From Methanobacteriota archaeon (GTDB taxonomy: Archaea > Thermoplasmatota > Poseidoniia > Poseidoniales > Thalassarchaeaceae), in the NCBI GenBank assembly GCA_018650285.1, contig JABIGF010000027.1, forward strand, positions 1 to 64,000: 64,000 bases of DNA, written 5' to 3'. The position numbers were made by a program, and so were the translations under genes. Shown piece by piece: positions 1 to 8,533 of this stretch. A model generated the notes under the pieces. The model was not told where the DNA came from, did no database searches, and saw only the letters and a list, made by a program, of their open reading frames with translations. Position 1 is the first letter of the stretch. The number at the start of each line of letters is the position of its first letter.

Positions 1-1
1 C

Positions 2-241
2 TTCATTCAATCACTTTCTTTGGGGATTGAATACCAAGGAGAGTATCATTTCGAAGGGTTTTGGGGTGGAAGAGGAGTGGTCAATGAATCACAAAAAATT
101 GAGCAGATTCAAAGAAGGGACCAAGAAAAGAGAGATGCTTGTAAATTAGTAGAAATTGTTCTAGTTGAAATCCCATTTACTTGGGATCGCTCCAAAGAAT
201 TCGTAGAGAATGCATTAATTGATGCAGGAATCACGATTTGA
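2..241 (+). CDS. Partial nuclease-like protein (3' end only)
   Basis: An open frame enters from the left edge and ends at the TGA at 239-241, so only the last 79 residues are present. A TTG lies at position 20, but the frame is open before it and the real start is probably outside the window. The visible part carries a pattern EYxGxxHF, then QRRDxxKRDAC, then a hydrophobic strand and IPF. An acidic residue, a conserved H and a downstream RD/K pair of this kind are seen in small restriction-like (PD-(D/E)XK or Vsr-like) endonucleases that end in a similar strand. The family assignment is an inference from pattern only. The next gene is convergent. Confidence 0.5.
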   Translation, partial: FIQSLSLGIEYQGEYHFEGFWGGRGVVNESQKIEQIQRRDQEKRDACKLVEIVLVEIPFTWDRSKEFVENALIDAGITI

Positions 242-327
242 ATTGTCGCTATGGGTTGAGCATAGAATTCAATGGATAAACAGTGGTTGTTGCAGGTTGC
301 ATTGAGGGTTGACGCAGTGACTAGCGT

Positions 328-831
328 CTAGTTAGCACGGTCATAAGAAGCAAAAGCCATGTCAAAAGTATTCTTTTCATCAGCCCTAAGTGTTTCTCGG
401 CTAATCTCTTCCCAGTCATCCCAGTTGATGTAAGGGAACCAAGTGTCACCGCCTCCAACTTTTGCTTTGACATGAGTGACAAGAAGACGGTCGCAACGAG
501 GTAGCATGGTGGCGTAAATCGCGCCTCCACCAATTACCCAAGCCCAACCATCAGCGCCAGCATCAATCGCTGAGATCTCTAGGGCCTCGCCAATATCATG
601 AACGATTTCAACACCATCAATATACCAATCCATGTCTCTTGTGAGAACAACATTTAGTCTACCAGGTAAAGGTCGTCCAATCGCCTCGTATGTTTTCCTA
701 CCCATGATGATTGGGCATCCCATTGTTGACCTTTTGAAATGAGCCAAATCAGCAGGTAGGTCCCATGGCATCACACCATCTCTACCAATTACGCCGTCTT
801 CGTCCATTGCAACAATCATTCCAAGTTTCAT
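328..831 (-). CDS. folA: Dihydrofolate reductase
   Basis: This 167-residue protein reduces dihydrofolate to tetrahydrofolate with NADPH, regenerating the cofactor consumed by thymidylate synthase. The N-terminus has the DHFR signature: A8, then GVIGRDGVMPWDLPADLAHFK with W23 and the catalytic acid D28. The NADPH-binding GRKTYEAIGRPLPGR follows at about 44-58, and a VIGGG loop lies near residue 98. Length is normal for bacterial DHFR. It starts 10 nt after the thyA stop on the same strand, so the two genes form an operon. The reading frame is intact. The closest-looking relatives are bacterial, which suggests ancient transfer (inference). Confidence 0.95.
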   Translation of the reverse strand: MKLGMIVAMDEDGVIGRDGVMPWDLPADLAHFKRSTMGCPIIMGRKTYEAIGRPLPGRLNVVLTRDMDWYIDGVEIVHDIGEALEISAIDAGADGWAWVIGGGAIYATMLPRCDRLLVTHVKAKVGGGDTWFPYINWDDWEEISRETLRADEKNTFDMAFASYDRAN

Positions 832-841
832 TTAATTCACC

Positions 842-1636
842 TCATACACTAATCGGGGCGGCTATATGTGGGTGGTGATTGTAGCCAACAATCTCAATGT
901 CGTCGTAGGAGAAGTCATCAATTTCAGTACATTCTGGATTGAGTTTTAATCGTGGTAATTCAAGTGGCACTCTCCCAACTTGTTCTCTCGCCTGTTCAAG
1001 GTGATTGAGGTAAAGATGAGCATCACCAATTGTGTGGACAAAGTCTCCTGGTTTTAGGCCACATACTTGCGCCATCATGCAGGTCAATAGGCTGTAGGAT
1101 GAGATGTTGAATGGTACTCCGAGAAATACATCTGCGCTTCTTTGGTAGAGTTGGCATGAGAGTTCACCATTTGCTACATAGAATTGGAAAAAGGCGTGGC
1201 AAGGCATCAAGGCCATCTCATCAAGTTCGCCAACATTCCAAGCTGAAACAATTATTCTGCGGGAGCCGGGATTTTCTCGAAGTTGGGCGACAGCCCTCTT
1301 TACTTGGTCAATCACTTGACCATCTTTTCCTTCCCAAGCACGCCATTGTTTGCCGTATACTGGCCCCAAGTCTCCGTTTTCGTCGGCCCATTCATTCCAG
1401 ATTCTTACTTTGTTATCTGTGAGGTATCGGGTATTTGTGTCACCAGATAAGAACCAGAGTAATTCGTGGATGATGCTAGGCCAGTGTACTCGCTTTGTGG
1501 TAATGGCTGGAAAACCTCTTCGCAAGTCGTATCGTGTTTGGTGACCAAAGACCGAAATTGTGCCAGTGCCGGTCCTGTCATCACGTTCAACACCCTCTTG
1601 GAGAATGGTTCGCAGGAGTTGTAGATACTGGTCCAT
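842..1636 (-). CDS. thyA: Thymidylate synthase (ThyA type)
   Basis: ThyA converts dUMP to dTMP using methylene-tetrahydrofolate and releases dihydrofolate for FolA. The protein is 264 residues, the same length as the E. coli enzyme, and the nucleophile falls at C146 in [11 protein letters not shown]. Other family motifs are [11 protein letters not shown] at 21-31, [20 protein letters not shown] at about 46-65, the RRIIVSAWN phosphate-binding stretch at 126-134 and the C-terminal dUMP-contacting [14 protein letters not shown] segment. It is the promoter-proximal gene of thyA-folA. Many archaea use the flavin-dependent ThyX instead, so this classical pair has a bacterial flavour. Confidence 0.97.
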   Translation of the reverse strand: MDQYLQLLRTILQEGVERDDRTGTGTISVFGHQTRYDLRRGFPAITTKRVHWPSIIHELLWFLSGDTNTRYLTDNKVRIWNEWADENGDLGPVYGKQWRAWEGKDGQVIDQVKRAVAQLRENPGSRRIIVSAWNVGELDEMALMPCHAFFQFYVANGELSCQLYQRSADVFLGVPFNISSYSLLTCMMAQVCGLKPGDFVHTIGDAHLYLNHLEQAREQVGRVPLELPRLKLNPECTEIDDFSYDDIEIVGYNHHPHIAAPISV

Positions 1637-1788
1637 ACTGACGCCGAGTAAGTCGGGGGAATTGACGCCCTATGAACATAGCCACTGTGTCTGATATTTT
1701 TGCTAATTTGTAACCTATCTCTTGAGGCAAATATTATTTTTCATTTGAAGCAAATAGTGGCCCTATGCAAACTTTGTTTCCATATCAA

Positions 1789-2568
1789 TCAGGGAGCACC
1801 TAGTGCAGAAATTGTTGCAATTGATTGGTTGGTAAATTTCCGGTAAAGTAGACCAATTTCATCACGCATATCATCTTTTGTCATTTTTTCTAATGCGGCG
1901 ACTTTTGCATCGGTTATTCCGCCGCCATCTTTGTGACTTACCCAATCATTCCAAGTAATTGGGCTTGAGTACTTCAAATTGGTTTTCTTCCATGTTTTCG
2001 GGAGGAAAGGTTCTCCTGGGGCGAGAATATCTCTTGCGCCGTTGATTCCACAAAATACAACTGGGACATCTGGGAAAGATGCAGCAATCCTAGCAATTCC
2101 TGTTTTCCCTCTTCCTAAGTATGGTGGCGAGGTATTGCGTGAGCGAGTTCCTTCGGGAAAGATTCCAAGCGGCATCCCTGCTGCCAACACATCTGCAGCT
2201 CTAGCAATCGCATCGGCACCACCTTTTGTCCGATCGGTTTCAACTTGTCCGGTGGCTAACATCAATTGTCGCCATCCGGCTTTCTGAAAGTGTTCGTCTT
2301 TTGCAAGATAGAATAATTTCCGGCGTGAACTGTGGATGACCAGTATCGGGTCAAGATGAGAAAGATGGTTTGCAGCAATGATTACTGGGCCATTGCGGGG
2401 GATATGTTCAGAGCCGTGAATTTGTAATCTAGTGACCAAGTTCATCAGTGGAATTACGAAAGTGAGCAATCCAGCATACATCGGTGTTGCGGGAATTGGA
2501 CGACCAGCCGGTTCTACAGCCGTGAGTTTGGCGAGGCGCTGACGCGCATCATCACTCAATTCGCCCAT
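1789..2568 (-). CDS. plsC: PlsC-family 1-acylglycerol-3-phosphate acyltransferase
   Basis: A 259-residue protein of the lysophosphatidic acid acyltransferase family, which moves a fatty acyl group onto 1-acylglycerol-3-phosphate at the inner membrane face. The catalytic HX4D box is H68-LSHL-D73 in ANHLSHLDP, and the glycerophosphate-binding FPEGTRSR lies at 137-144. A hydrophobic stretch at 31-46 may anchor it. Archaeal membranes are normally ether-linked isoprenoids on glycerol-1-phosphate, so a fatty-acid acyltransferase is unexpected, although such genes have been reported in Marine Group II. Its acceptor may be something other than a bulk phospholipid. The start codon sits inside a 12-bp palindrome. 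The gene stands alone and diverges from the surface-protein gene at 2658. Confidence 0.88.
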   Translation of the reverse strand: MGELSDDARQRLAKLTAVEPAGRPIPATPMYAGLLTFVIPLMNLVTRLQIHGSEHIPRNGPVIIAANHLSHLDPILVIHSSRRKLFYLAKDEHFQKAGWRQLMLATGQVETDRTKGGADAIARAADVLAAGMPLGIFPEGTRSRNTSPPYLGRGKTGIARIAASFPDVPVVFCGINGARDILAPGEPFLPKTWKKTNLKYSSPITWNDWVSHKDGGGITDAKVAALEKMTKDDMRDEIGLLYRKFTNQSIATISALGAP

Positions 2569-2574
2569 ATGGGC
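2563..2574. promoter_or_regulatory. 12-bp palindrome across the plsC start codon
   Basis: GCCCATATGGGC reads the same on both strands and contains the ATG of plsC on the minus strand. It could be a protein-binding dyad or chance. It belongs to a set of palindromes seen at several start codons in this window. Confidence 0.35.
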
Positions 2575-2657
2575 CGATTCCGTGTTGGGGTTTTGATGGT
2601 TACCGACTCAGGTTGCTAAACCATGCCTTTCATGACCGAGTTACGAGTCGGCGGTCT

Positions 2658-3857
2658 ATGCGAGTGTGTCTAACTGAGATTCACGCTTGGCCACGTGTAG
2701 TCGCCTTGGCACTTTTCTTTCTTCTATTGACTCCACTAATCTCTCCAGTAGCGGCAGAATGGGAAGAGGATTCGTGGTTGGTGAACATCATTGGACCGGA
2801 GCGTCTTGCGATGGGTGATGAATTTGGTTGCCATGGGATTCCTGACAAGGATGTTAGGATTGAGCAAGAGGCAATCAAAGAATGTCGTGATTACCTTACT
2901 CAACGCACTAATGCTTCAAAGTGGGGTGGAGAGCCACTTTCATTTGGATTACCTGATGGCGATGTTGAGAGTATAACTATTGATGCTGTAAGGTCTCAAA
3001 ACTTCCTTGCTATAGGCCATAATGAATTGGAAAGTGTTGCATATCCTGAGATGAGGATGTTCAATTTCTCAGGTGGTTCTTTGGAAAAGAGCATAGGTTC
3101 TGTGACTCAGTTTAATGAGGCAAAGAATTCAGGGGCGGAGATAATCAATCTCTATTGGCAGGCGCGCAACCATGATGTCGTTGTCAGACCAGATAGTGAA
3201 TTAGTTTCAGCAATAGAATCCACAGAGGCTTGGTTTACGACTTGGGGCGAATATACCTCCTATCATTTAATTCAGAAAGAATTTGTCAGTTCTGATATTG
3301 GTAATGAGACAATATCTGTTGAATTTGAACCCTATTCGGAGATATCACAGGCTTGGTATGTGCCAACCACGAATGTGCTGACTGGGTTCAGTGGAGATGT
3401 TGTCATGGTCTATGGCGATAGTGGCATGTTGATTGAATTAGATGCTGAAGAACCTCACCTGCAAGAGGGGTGGAGGCAGGAGGGTGATTCTCTCTTCTTG
3501 ACTCTCATGCCAAATAATCCGGTGTTTGTTCAATTTGATGCAAATCCTTCATTCAATTCCACATCTATTGAAAAGGCTGGATTCAATGGCCACGATGTTG
3601 CAATTACTGTTACAGGAATACATACAGATGATTTGTTCGATTGGTCTCGTCGTTGGGACGATACACCAATGCGCTTCACTTGGTTAGTTGAACCCCGTGA
3701 AGTTCTTCAGTTTGGCTGGTTTTTACCAACAATTGCTGTATTGTTGGCATTAGCAGCCCCAGTTGGTATTATCTGGCTAGTAAAAAATGATAGACGGGCG
3801 CAACAAGCAGTGTCGGTGCTAAACTCGTTGGATAACCTGAGTTTTGCTGAAGAGTGA
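2658..3857 (+). CDS. Membrane-anchored surface protein, unknown function
   Basis: I do not recognise the family. From the ATG at 2658 the protein has 399 residues. It has a basic start, a hydrophobic signal-type segment (VVALALFFLLLTPLISPVAA) ending in an AxA-like cleavage site, and a long polar, acidic ectodomain with scattered cysteines. A single C-terminal transmembrane helix (FLPTIAVLLALAAPVGIIWLV) is followed by a short basic cytosolic tail. A TTG 45 nt upstream would extend the frame, but the ATG places the signal sequence better. A weak dyad (GACCG/CGGTC, 2634-2656) lies just before the ATG. It converges with the next gene, leaving 3 nt between them. Confidence 0.75.
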   Translation: MRVCLTEIHAWPRVVALALFFLLLTPLISPVAAEWEEDSWLVNIIGPERLAMGDEFGCHGIPDKDVRIEQEAIKECRDYLTQRTNASKWGGEPLSFGLPDGDVESITIDAVRSQNFLAIGHNELESVAYPEMRMFNFSGGSLEKSIGSVTQFNEAKNSGAEIINLYWQARNHDVVVRPDSELVSAIESTEAWFTTWGEYTSYHLIQKEFVSSDIGNETISVEFEPYSEISQAWYVPTTNVLTGFSGDVVMVYGDSGMLIELDAEEPHLQEGWRQEGDSLFLTLMPNNPVFVQFDANPSFNSTSIEKAGFNGHDVAITVTGIHTDDLFDWSRRWDDTPMRFTWLVEPREVLQFGWFLPTIAVLLALAAPVGIIWLVKNDRRAQQAVSVLNSLDNLSFAEE

Positions 3858-3860
3858 AAT

Positions 3861-4949
3861 TCAATATCGTGATACTTGTTCTGTGCGAGTAATGTCGGCA
3901 CCAACTTGACGTAATTTATTGACGATTTCTTCTAAATCAGAGGTGTAATCATCAGGGGATTGAATGCCTGAAATATCCCCTGATAGAAGTGCTTCACAGG
4001 CGACCAAAAATGGAATGCCAGTTGCTAATGCCATCGAAGGCCAAACTCTTCCCGCATCTCTGTTTATTCCCGGGATGTCTAACTCCCAACGTACCATTGG
4101 TCCATTGTGTGGCGTGATTGTGATGTCCATGTAGGTGAACTCTTCGCGCCCAGTGTTGTATGCCCATTGATTTACCAATTCGTCCTCATCTATTTCGCCC
4201 GTCTCTTGTAAATCGAGGAATTTTTGTATGTGCCCAGGCCAACGAACAGTGTATTCAGTTAGTGTATCACTAGTGATAATTGGGTTAGATAGCAAGGAGC
4301 GTAATCCGTCGGTCAAAAAAGCCTCCATTTCGCCATGTTTCCCTGCTGTGAAGAGATGCCTATCGGATATTGCCGGAACTTCAGTTTCTATTGTTTCCAT
4401 CCGTATTCTTGCAGGGCGGGTATATTCTTCGATCACATCAGTAGGTGAGAATGGGGCGCAATAACTCCAATTATCATCTGTCTTTATTGGATTCCCACCC
4501 ACTCTTATTCTGATGGATTTGTGGGGGGGTTTGCCTCTTTGCTCTGTTATTGCAATCATATTTGAGACACCAGGGGCGATTCCACAGTCGTGAATCATTT
4601 CCGCCCCAGTTTCTTCAGCTAAAGTTTTGAATCGTTCAGGAGAATTGTCACAAAATGCTAGGTCGCATATTTTCGCACCAGATGAAATCAGTGGTTGGCG
4701 AATTGAATCTCCAATCCGCCCCGGAAGTAGATTTAGAATCAAATCATATTCAGAAATGTCACATTTATTCAGATGGGAGAAGGCATCCTCTTCAATCAAT
4801 GTGAAATCTAGGTTTTCCCTAACCGTTCTCAATAGTGGGACTTTCTCATGATTAAGTGCCACAGCAGTGACATTATGGCCACTTTTTGCTAATTCATCAC
4901 AAATGTATGAACCGACCAGTCCAGCGCCGTAGGCCAGTATCCGTGCCAT
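3861..4949 (-). CDS. Saccharopine dehydrogenase-like NAD(P)-dependent oxidoreductase
   Basis: The 362-residue protein starts with a Rossmann nucleotide-binding motif, YGAGLVGSYICDEL (about 7-20). It continues with the NLLPGRIG and DLAFCD segments typical of the saccharopine dehydrogenase/lysine-6-dehydrogenase superfamily. The middle has HDCGIAPGVSNMIA, the family's substrate-domain entry. Members act on amino-acid-type imines, such as saccharopine, lysine or carboxynorspermidine. The substrate cannot be chosen from sequence alone, because no lysine or polyamine pathway gene is adjacent. The C-terminal half contains the usual alpha/beta dimerisation domain. The start ATG is the only one that keeps the whole glycine-rich loop. 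Confidence 0.8.
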   Translation of the reverse strand: MARILAYGAGLVGSYICDELAKSGHNVTAVALNHEKVPLLRTVRENLDFTLIEEDAFSHLNKCDISEYDLILNLLPGRIGDSIRQPLISSGAKICDLAFCDNSPERFKTLAEETGAEMIHDCGIAPGVSNMIAITEQRGKPPHKSIRIRVGGNPIKTDDNWSYCAPFSPTDVIEEYTRPARIRMETIETEVPAISDRHLFTAGKHGEMEAFLTDGLRSLLSNPIITSDTLTEYTVRWPGHIQKFLDLQETGEIDEDELVNQWAYNTGREEFTYMDITITPHNGPMVRWELDIPGINRDAGRVWPSMALATGIPFLVACEALLSGDISGIQSPDDYTSDLEEIVNKLRQVGADITRTEQVSRY

Positions 4950-5128
4950 TATTCTAGTGGGGTAACTATCACTCTAATAATACGCCTGCGGTTGATAACC
5001 GAATACATTTCAACCCAGTTCCTTTCTAAATTTGGTAAATGCATGAACCTTTAGGAAAGCCCTTTGACTGAACTTCGGCATCCTAACATTCATGCCATTG
5101 ATGCTGCCGAGTCCGGTTCGGGGAGCAT

Positions 5129-6514
5129 ATGGGAGACGACGTTTCAATTGACCCATGGTCATCAAGTCAGTCTACTGACTATGACAGAATCATCCAACAG
5201 TTTGGCCTACAGTCGGTAGACCCAACATTACTTCCAAATCCACATATGTTGCACAGGCGAGGGATTGTCTTTGCTCACCGTGATCTAAACTTAGTATTAG
5301 ATGCTCATTCAAGTTCCAAGCCTTTTGGGGTATTGACTGGACTAATGCCATCTGGAAAAATGCATCTTGGGCACAAGATGGTGATTGACCAAGTAAAATG
5401 GTTTCAAGAACAGGGTGCGGACGTTTCTATCGCAGTTGCTGATTTAGAAGCTCATGCCACTCGTGGCCTTTCTTTGGCTGAATGTCGCCGTGTGGCTTTA
5501 GAAGAATACGTGGCTAATTATGCAGCACTAGGGCTAGATGTGGAGAATACTTCTGTTTATTTCCAATCTATGAGGCCAGTAGTACAGAGGTTAGGGTTCA
5601 CTCTTGGGAAGAGGACAAATTTGTCGGAGTTCGAGGCAATCTACGGATTCAAAGGCGAAACAAACCTTGCACATGTGCAGGCTCCCTTAGTTCAGGCAGG
5701 GGACATTTTACACCCTCAACTTGAGGAGTTTGGCGGATTGCGTCCCATCGTAGTACCTGTGGGTGTTGACCAAGACCCACATTTGAGATTGACTAGAGGG
5801 CTTGCAGGTAAGACAAATTGGTTTAATGTAAAACCAAGAAAATCAGGCGGGCTTGTGATTGGAGTTTCTGTTCAAGATGAAAATTCAGAGGCTTTGGGTA
5901 TTGCTAAGGATGGCCGAGTAAACAAAGAGAAAAGACAGTCTATTTTTGATAAAATCTGTTCGCTTCTTACAAATCTTGGATTTAGTGATATTCTTTCTAA
6001 TCCAAAACACGGTTCTGTTGAAATCCCAGCGGCTACAAGTCGTGACCGTGATTTGATACGTCCTGAATTGCTCAGGTTGGAAAGAGAGTTGGGCGGACTT
6101 GGTTTACTACAGCCTTCAAGCACATATCATCAATTTGCAATGGGGATGACTGGTGATAAGATGTCATCAAGTCGACCTGAGACGACAATTTTCCTTAGCG
6201 AAGATGTAAAAGTGATGGGAAAGAAGGTGAAATCATCATTTTCTGGCGGTCAGCCAACATTGGAAGAACATCGTCGTTTAGGCGGTAATCCTGATATTGA
6301 TGTTGCTTTCCAGTATCTTCGTTACTTCTTTGAAGATGATGACAATGCACTTGGTGAGATTGAGTCTGGTTACCGTAGTGGAGAAATACTCACAGGGCAG
6401 ATGAAGCAAATTTGCATTGACAAAGCTAGTGAATATCTCTCTAATCTTGGAGAGATGCGTGATCAAAATGCTCACATTGTTGAGAGTTTTCTCGCAAACG
6501 ACGCTCTTCTTTGA
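5129..6514 (+). CDS. trpS: Tryptophan-tRNA ligase (archaeal/eukaryotic type)
   Basis: This class I aminoacyl-tRNA synthetase charges tRNA-Trp. In the 461-residue protein the HIGH box is HLGH at 79-82 (PSGKMHLGHK) and the KMSKS loop is KMSSS at 344-348 (TGDKMSSS). The C-terminal FSGGQPTLEEHRRLGGNPDIDV is a hallmark of archaeal/eukaryotic TrpRS. The stretch between the VGVDQDPH segment and KMSSS is long (about 110 residues), which makes the protein longer than many archaeal TrpRS. A GGGGAG-like element precedes the ATG. Its 3' end nearly meets the convergent ZPR1 gene. Confidence 0.93.
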   Translation: MGDDVSIDPWSSSQSTDYDRIIQQFGLQSVDPTLLPNPHMLHRRGIVFAHRDLNLVLDAHSSSKPFGVLTGLMPSGKMHLGHKMVIDQVKWFQEQGADVSIAVADLEAHATRGLSLAECRRVALEEYVANYAALGLDVENTSVYFQSMRPVVQRLGFTLGKRTNLSEFEAIYGFKGETNLAHVQAPLVQAGDILHPQLEEFGGLRPIVVPVGVDQDPHLRLTRGLAGKTNWFNVKPRKSGGLVIGVSVQDENSEALGIAKDGRVNKEKRQSIFDKICSLLTNLGFSDILSNPKHGSVEIPAATSRDRDLIRPELLRLERELGGLGLLQPSSTYHQFAMGMTGDKMSSSRPETTIFLSEDVKVMGKKVKSSFSGGQPTLEEHRRLGGNPDIDVAFQYLRYFFEDDDNALGEIESGYRSGEILTGQMKQICIDKASEYLSNLGEMRDQNAHIVESFLANDALL

Positions 6515-6521
6515 TTCATTG

Positions 6522-7142
6522 TCAAGAATCATCGCTAGAACTCATGATGAGTGGATTTGGTCCGGAATCTAGGTTTTCAGCCTCTTCTATACTGAGTTCT
6601 CGCTTGACTGCATCATCGTGGCCGATGATGCTGTGTCCCTTTGGGTCAAGAATTTCTAAGGATAAGTCGCCAAACAATTTTCCATCTGCCAATGCTGTTA
6701 GCGCCATTTCAAGTTGAAATAATTTCTTCAATTGTTCAGGGGCATCTTCTATTCCTTCATCAACATCAACGCGCATTTGCCGCATCATCATTCTGATAAT
6801 GTCAATAAAACGATTGAGCACCCCTTCTACATTGGAAATATATCCTGTTGATTGATTACCAGGTGCTACTTCTAAATCTAGTTCAGGGATTCTGACAGTT
6901 CCCGAAGAACCTCTTACAATACGTGCTTGCAAATGCTCTGGTTTATCTATAGACAAAGTAAATGCAAGCGCTCCACGCTCTTCAGCAGGGATGAAATCTG
7001 TTTGCCGCATGCCGCATTTTTCACATAGTAGAGTAATTTGTGTATGCTCACCAAAGTATGGTATTTCTGAGGACATTGAGAGCAGTTTTAGGGTGCCGTC
7101 TGATTTACAGACAGGGCAAGGGATGTCGACATCGCTCTCCAC
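6522..7142 (-). CDS. ZPR1-type zinc-finger protein
   Basis: A 206-residue protein with a single ZPR1 domain. The C4 finger is C9-x2-C12 and C40-x2-C43 (CPVCKSDG ... LLCEKCGMRQ), followed by the beta-rich ZPR1 core (RIVRGSSGTVRIPELDLEVAPG). Eukaryotic ZPR1 has two such modules and binds translation elongation factor 1A. Archaeal single-module versions are common but their role is not settled. It lies 9 nt downstream of the SepF gene on the same strand and is probably co-transcribed with it. The C-terminus is acidic and disordered-looking. Confidence 0.85.
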   Translation of the reverse strand: MESDVDIPCPVCKSDGTLKLLSMSSEIPYFGEHTQITLLCEKCGMRQTDFIPAEERGALAFTLSIDKPEHLQARIVRGSSGTVRIPELDLEVAPGNQSTGYISNVEGVLNRFIDIIRMMMRQMRVDVDEGIEDAPEQLKKLFQLEMALTALADGKLFGDLSLEILDPKGHSIIGHDDAVKRELSIEEAENLDSGPNPLIMSSSDDS

Positions 7143-7151
7143 TTTTTCACC

Positions 7152-7571
7152 TCAGTAAGAGTTCTCAAATGCTTCTTTTTCTAAACCTGCAACACCGCGA
7201 ACACTTGGTGGCAGTATTAAGACTCGATCTTCTCCAAGTTGAACTAGAGACCCACCTACATCGCGGACAATGAATTCTGAAATTTTTTCAATGGCCGTTT
7301 CAAATTCAAATCCTCTGTTTAGAATTTCTCCTAATTCGACGATTGCGACTTCTCCATCAGCAGCCCAATTGAGAAGGTCTTCAAGACCGGTTACATCGTG
7401 CAGAACGGCTCTTCTAATGACTAATTCGCCCTCTCGGCGAGGCACTGGTGCGTCAGGATAGAGATTGCCTAGGTCGTGGTAAAGTTGTCCTGGTTCAGGT
7501 CTAGGCAAGTCACCATCATCCATGCTAGGTATGTCAATCCAGCGAGGTCCGGTATCTTCGTCTGCTGACAT
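7152..7571 (-). CDS. sepF: SepF-like cell-division protein
   Basis: A 139-residue protein whose C-terminal two thirds match the SepF/DUF552 core: an ELVIRRA strand, a helix, the GEVAIVELGEIL strand, an FIVRDVGGSLVQLGEDRVLILPPSVR segment with the family's central glycines, and a final strand. SepF binds the FtsZ tail and, in many archaea, anchors the division ring through an N-terminal amphipathic helix. Here the first 45 residues are acidic and proline-rich and I see no such helix. The ATG at 7571 is preferred to an upstream TTG. It is the first gene of a pair with ZPR1. Assignment is by pattern, not alignment. Confidence 0.7.
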   Translation of the reverse strand: MSADEDTGPRWIDIPSMDDGDLPRPEPGQLYHDLGNLYPDAPVPRREGELVIRRAVLHDVTGLEDLLNWAADGEVAIVELGEILNRGFEFETAIEKISEFIVRDVGGSLVQLGEDRVLILPPSVRGVAGLEKEAFENSY

Positions 7572-7811
7572 CTCAACCACACTTCGGTTGGTGCCCTACC
7601 CCATAACCAATTGCCTAAGTTTGGGGGATTGATTAGCGAAAGTGAAAAAGTTTCAATTTGCGAGTGTATTACTTATGAGACCTATTGCTTGCAAATATGG
7701 TAGGGCTAGGTTTCGTCGGGTTGATAAAGGGTCATTTACTCGACAAGTTTGCCGGAGTGGACATTCTGCTGAATGCGAATGTTCAAAGACGGGCGATTAA
7801 GGGGTAGTATC

Positions 7812-8438
7812 ATGGATGCAGAGATGAAGGCGATGAAGACCGGAACCAGTACGCTGGGAATTTGTTTTGATGGCGGTGTCGTTGTTGGTGCTGACCACCG
7901 TGCGACCATGGGTCACTTCGTGGCAAACAAGAATGTACAGAAGTTGTTCTCTATTGCGGATAACATCGCCCTTACCACTGCTGGATTAGTCGGCCACGCA
8001 CAAGTTCTTTCCCGCGTTTTGGCGGCTGAAATAGCAATTTTTGAAATGAAGCGTGGCGGTTTAATGAAGGTTGAAGCAGCTTCAACCCTTACTGCTAATA
8101 TTCTCGGTGGCCGCCCATATTGGGTTCAATTATTGATTGCTGGCGTTGATGAAGATGGTAGTCACGTGTACTCAATTGATTCCGCTGGCGGTTCAATCGC
8201 TGACACATATTGCGCAACTGGCTCAGGTTCTCCATACATGTACGGTGTCTTAGAAGACCAATACAAAGATGGCATGACAGAAAAGCAAGCTTTGACGGTT
8301 GCTGCAAAGGCTCTGTTAGCATCAGCACAACGTGATGCAGCAAGCGGAAACGGCATGGACCTCTGTGTTATTACAATGGATAAAGGATTCCAACTACTAT
8401 CTGAAGCAGAGATTGCAAAATTGATCAATTCAATTTGA
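7812..8438 (+). CDS. psmB: Proteasome subunit beta
   Basis: Catalytic subunit of the archaeal 20S proteasome, which assembles with alpha rings for energy-dependent protein degradation. From the ATG at 7812 the precursor has 208 residues. Autocleavage should fall between G11 and T12 (MKTG/TSTLGI), leaving the N-terminal nucleophile threonine. Downstream features are VVGADHRATMG (the Asp and Lys/Arg region) and SGSGSPYMYGVLE near the Ser/Gly catalytic support. An ATG at 7773 in frame would give a longer propeptide; the shorter start fits the usual short archaeal propeptide. fttA follows on the same strand, a neighbourhood common in archaea. A small hairpin (GGCAG-TTCT-CTGCC, 8458-8471) lies in the gap. 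Confidence 0.95.
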   Translation: MDAEMKAMKTGTSTLGICFDGGVVVGADHRATMGHFVANKNVQKLFSIADNIALTTAGLVGHAQVLSRVLAAEIAIFEMKRGGLMKVEAASTLTANILGGRPYWVQLLIAGVDEDGSHVYSIDSAGGSIADTYCATGSGSPYMYGVLEDQYKDGMTEKQALTVAAKALLASAQRDAASGNGMDLCVITMDKGFQLLSEAEIAKLINSI

Positions 8439-8533
8439 GTAATCAACTCATATTCCCGGCAGTTCTCTGCCATTTGCCCTCTAACTAAGGATGGCAGTGT
8501 GCTCGGGAGATAAACATACACGAGGTGTGAAAA

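Noticed and set aside
1111-1422. 103-codon frame antisense to thyA
   Set aside because: Shadow of a highly conserved gene; no recognisable product.
2634-2656. GACCG/CGGTC dyad before the surface protein at 2658
   Set aside because: Only 5-bp arms with a 13-nt loop; such pairs are frequent by chance. Mentioned but not counted as a strong palindrome.
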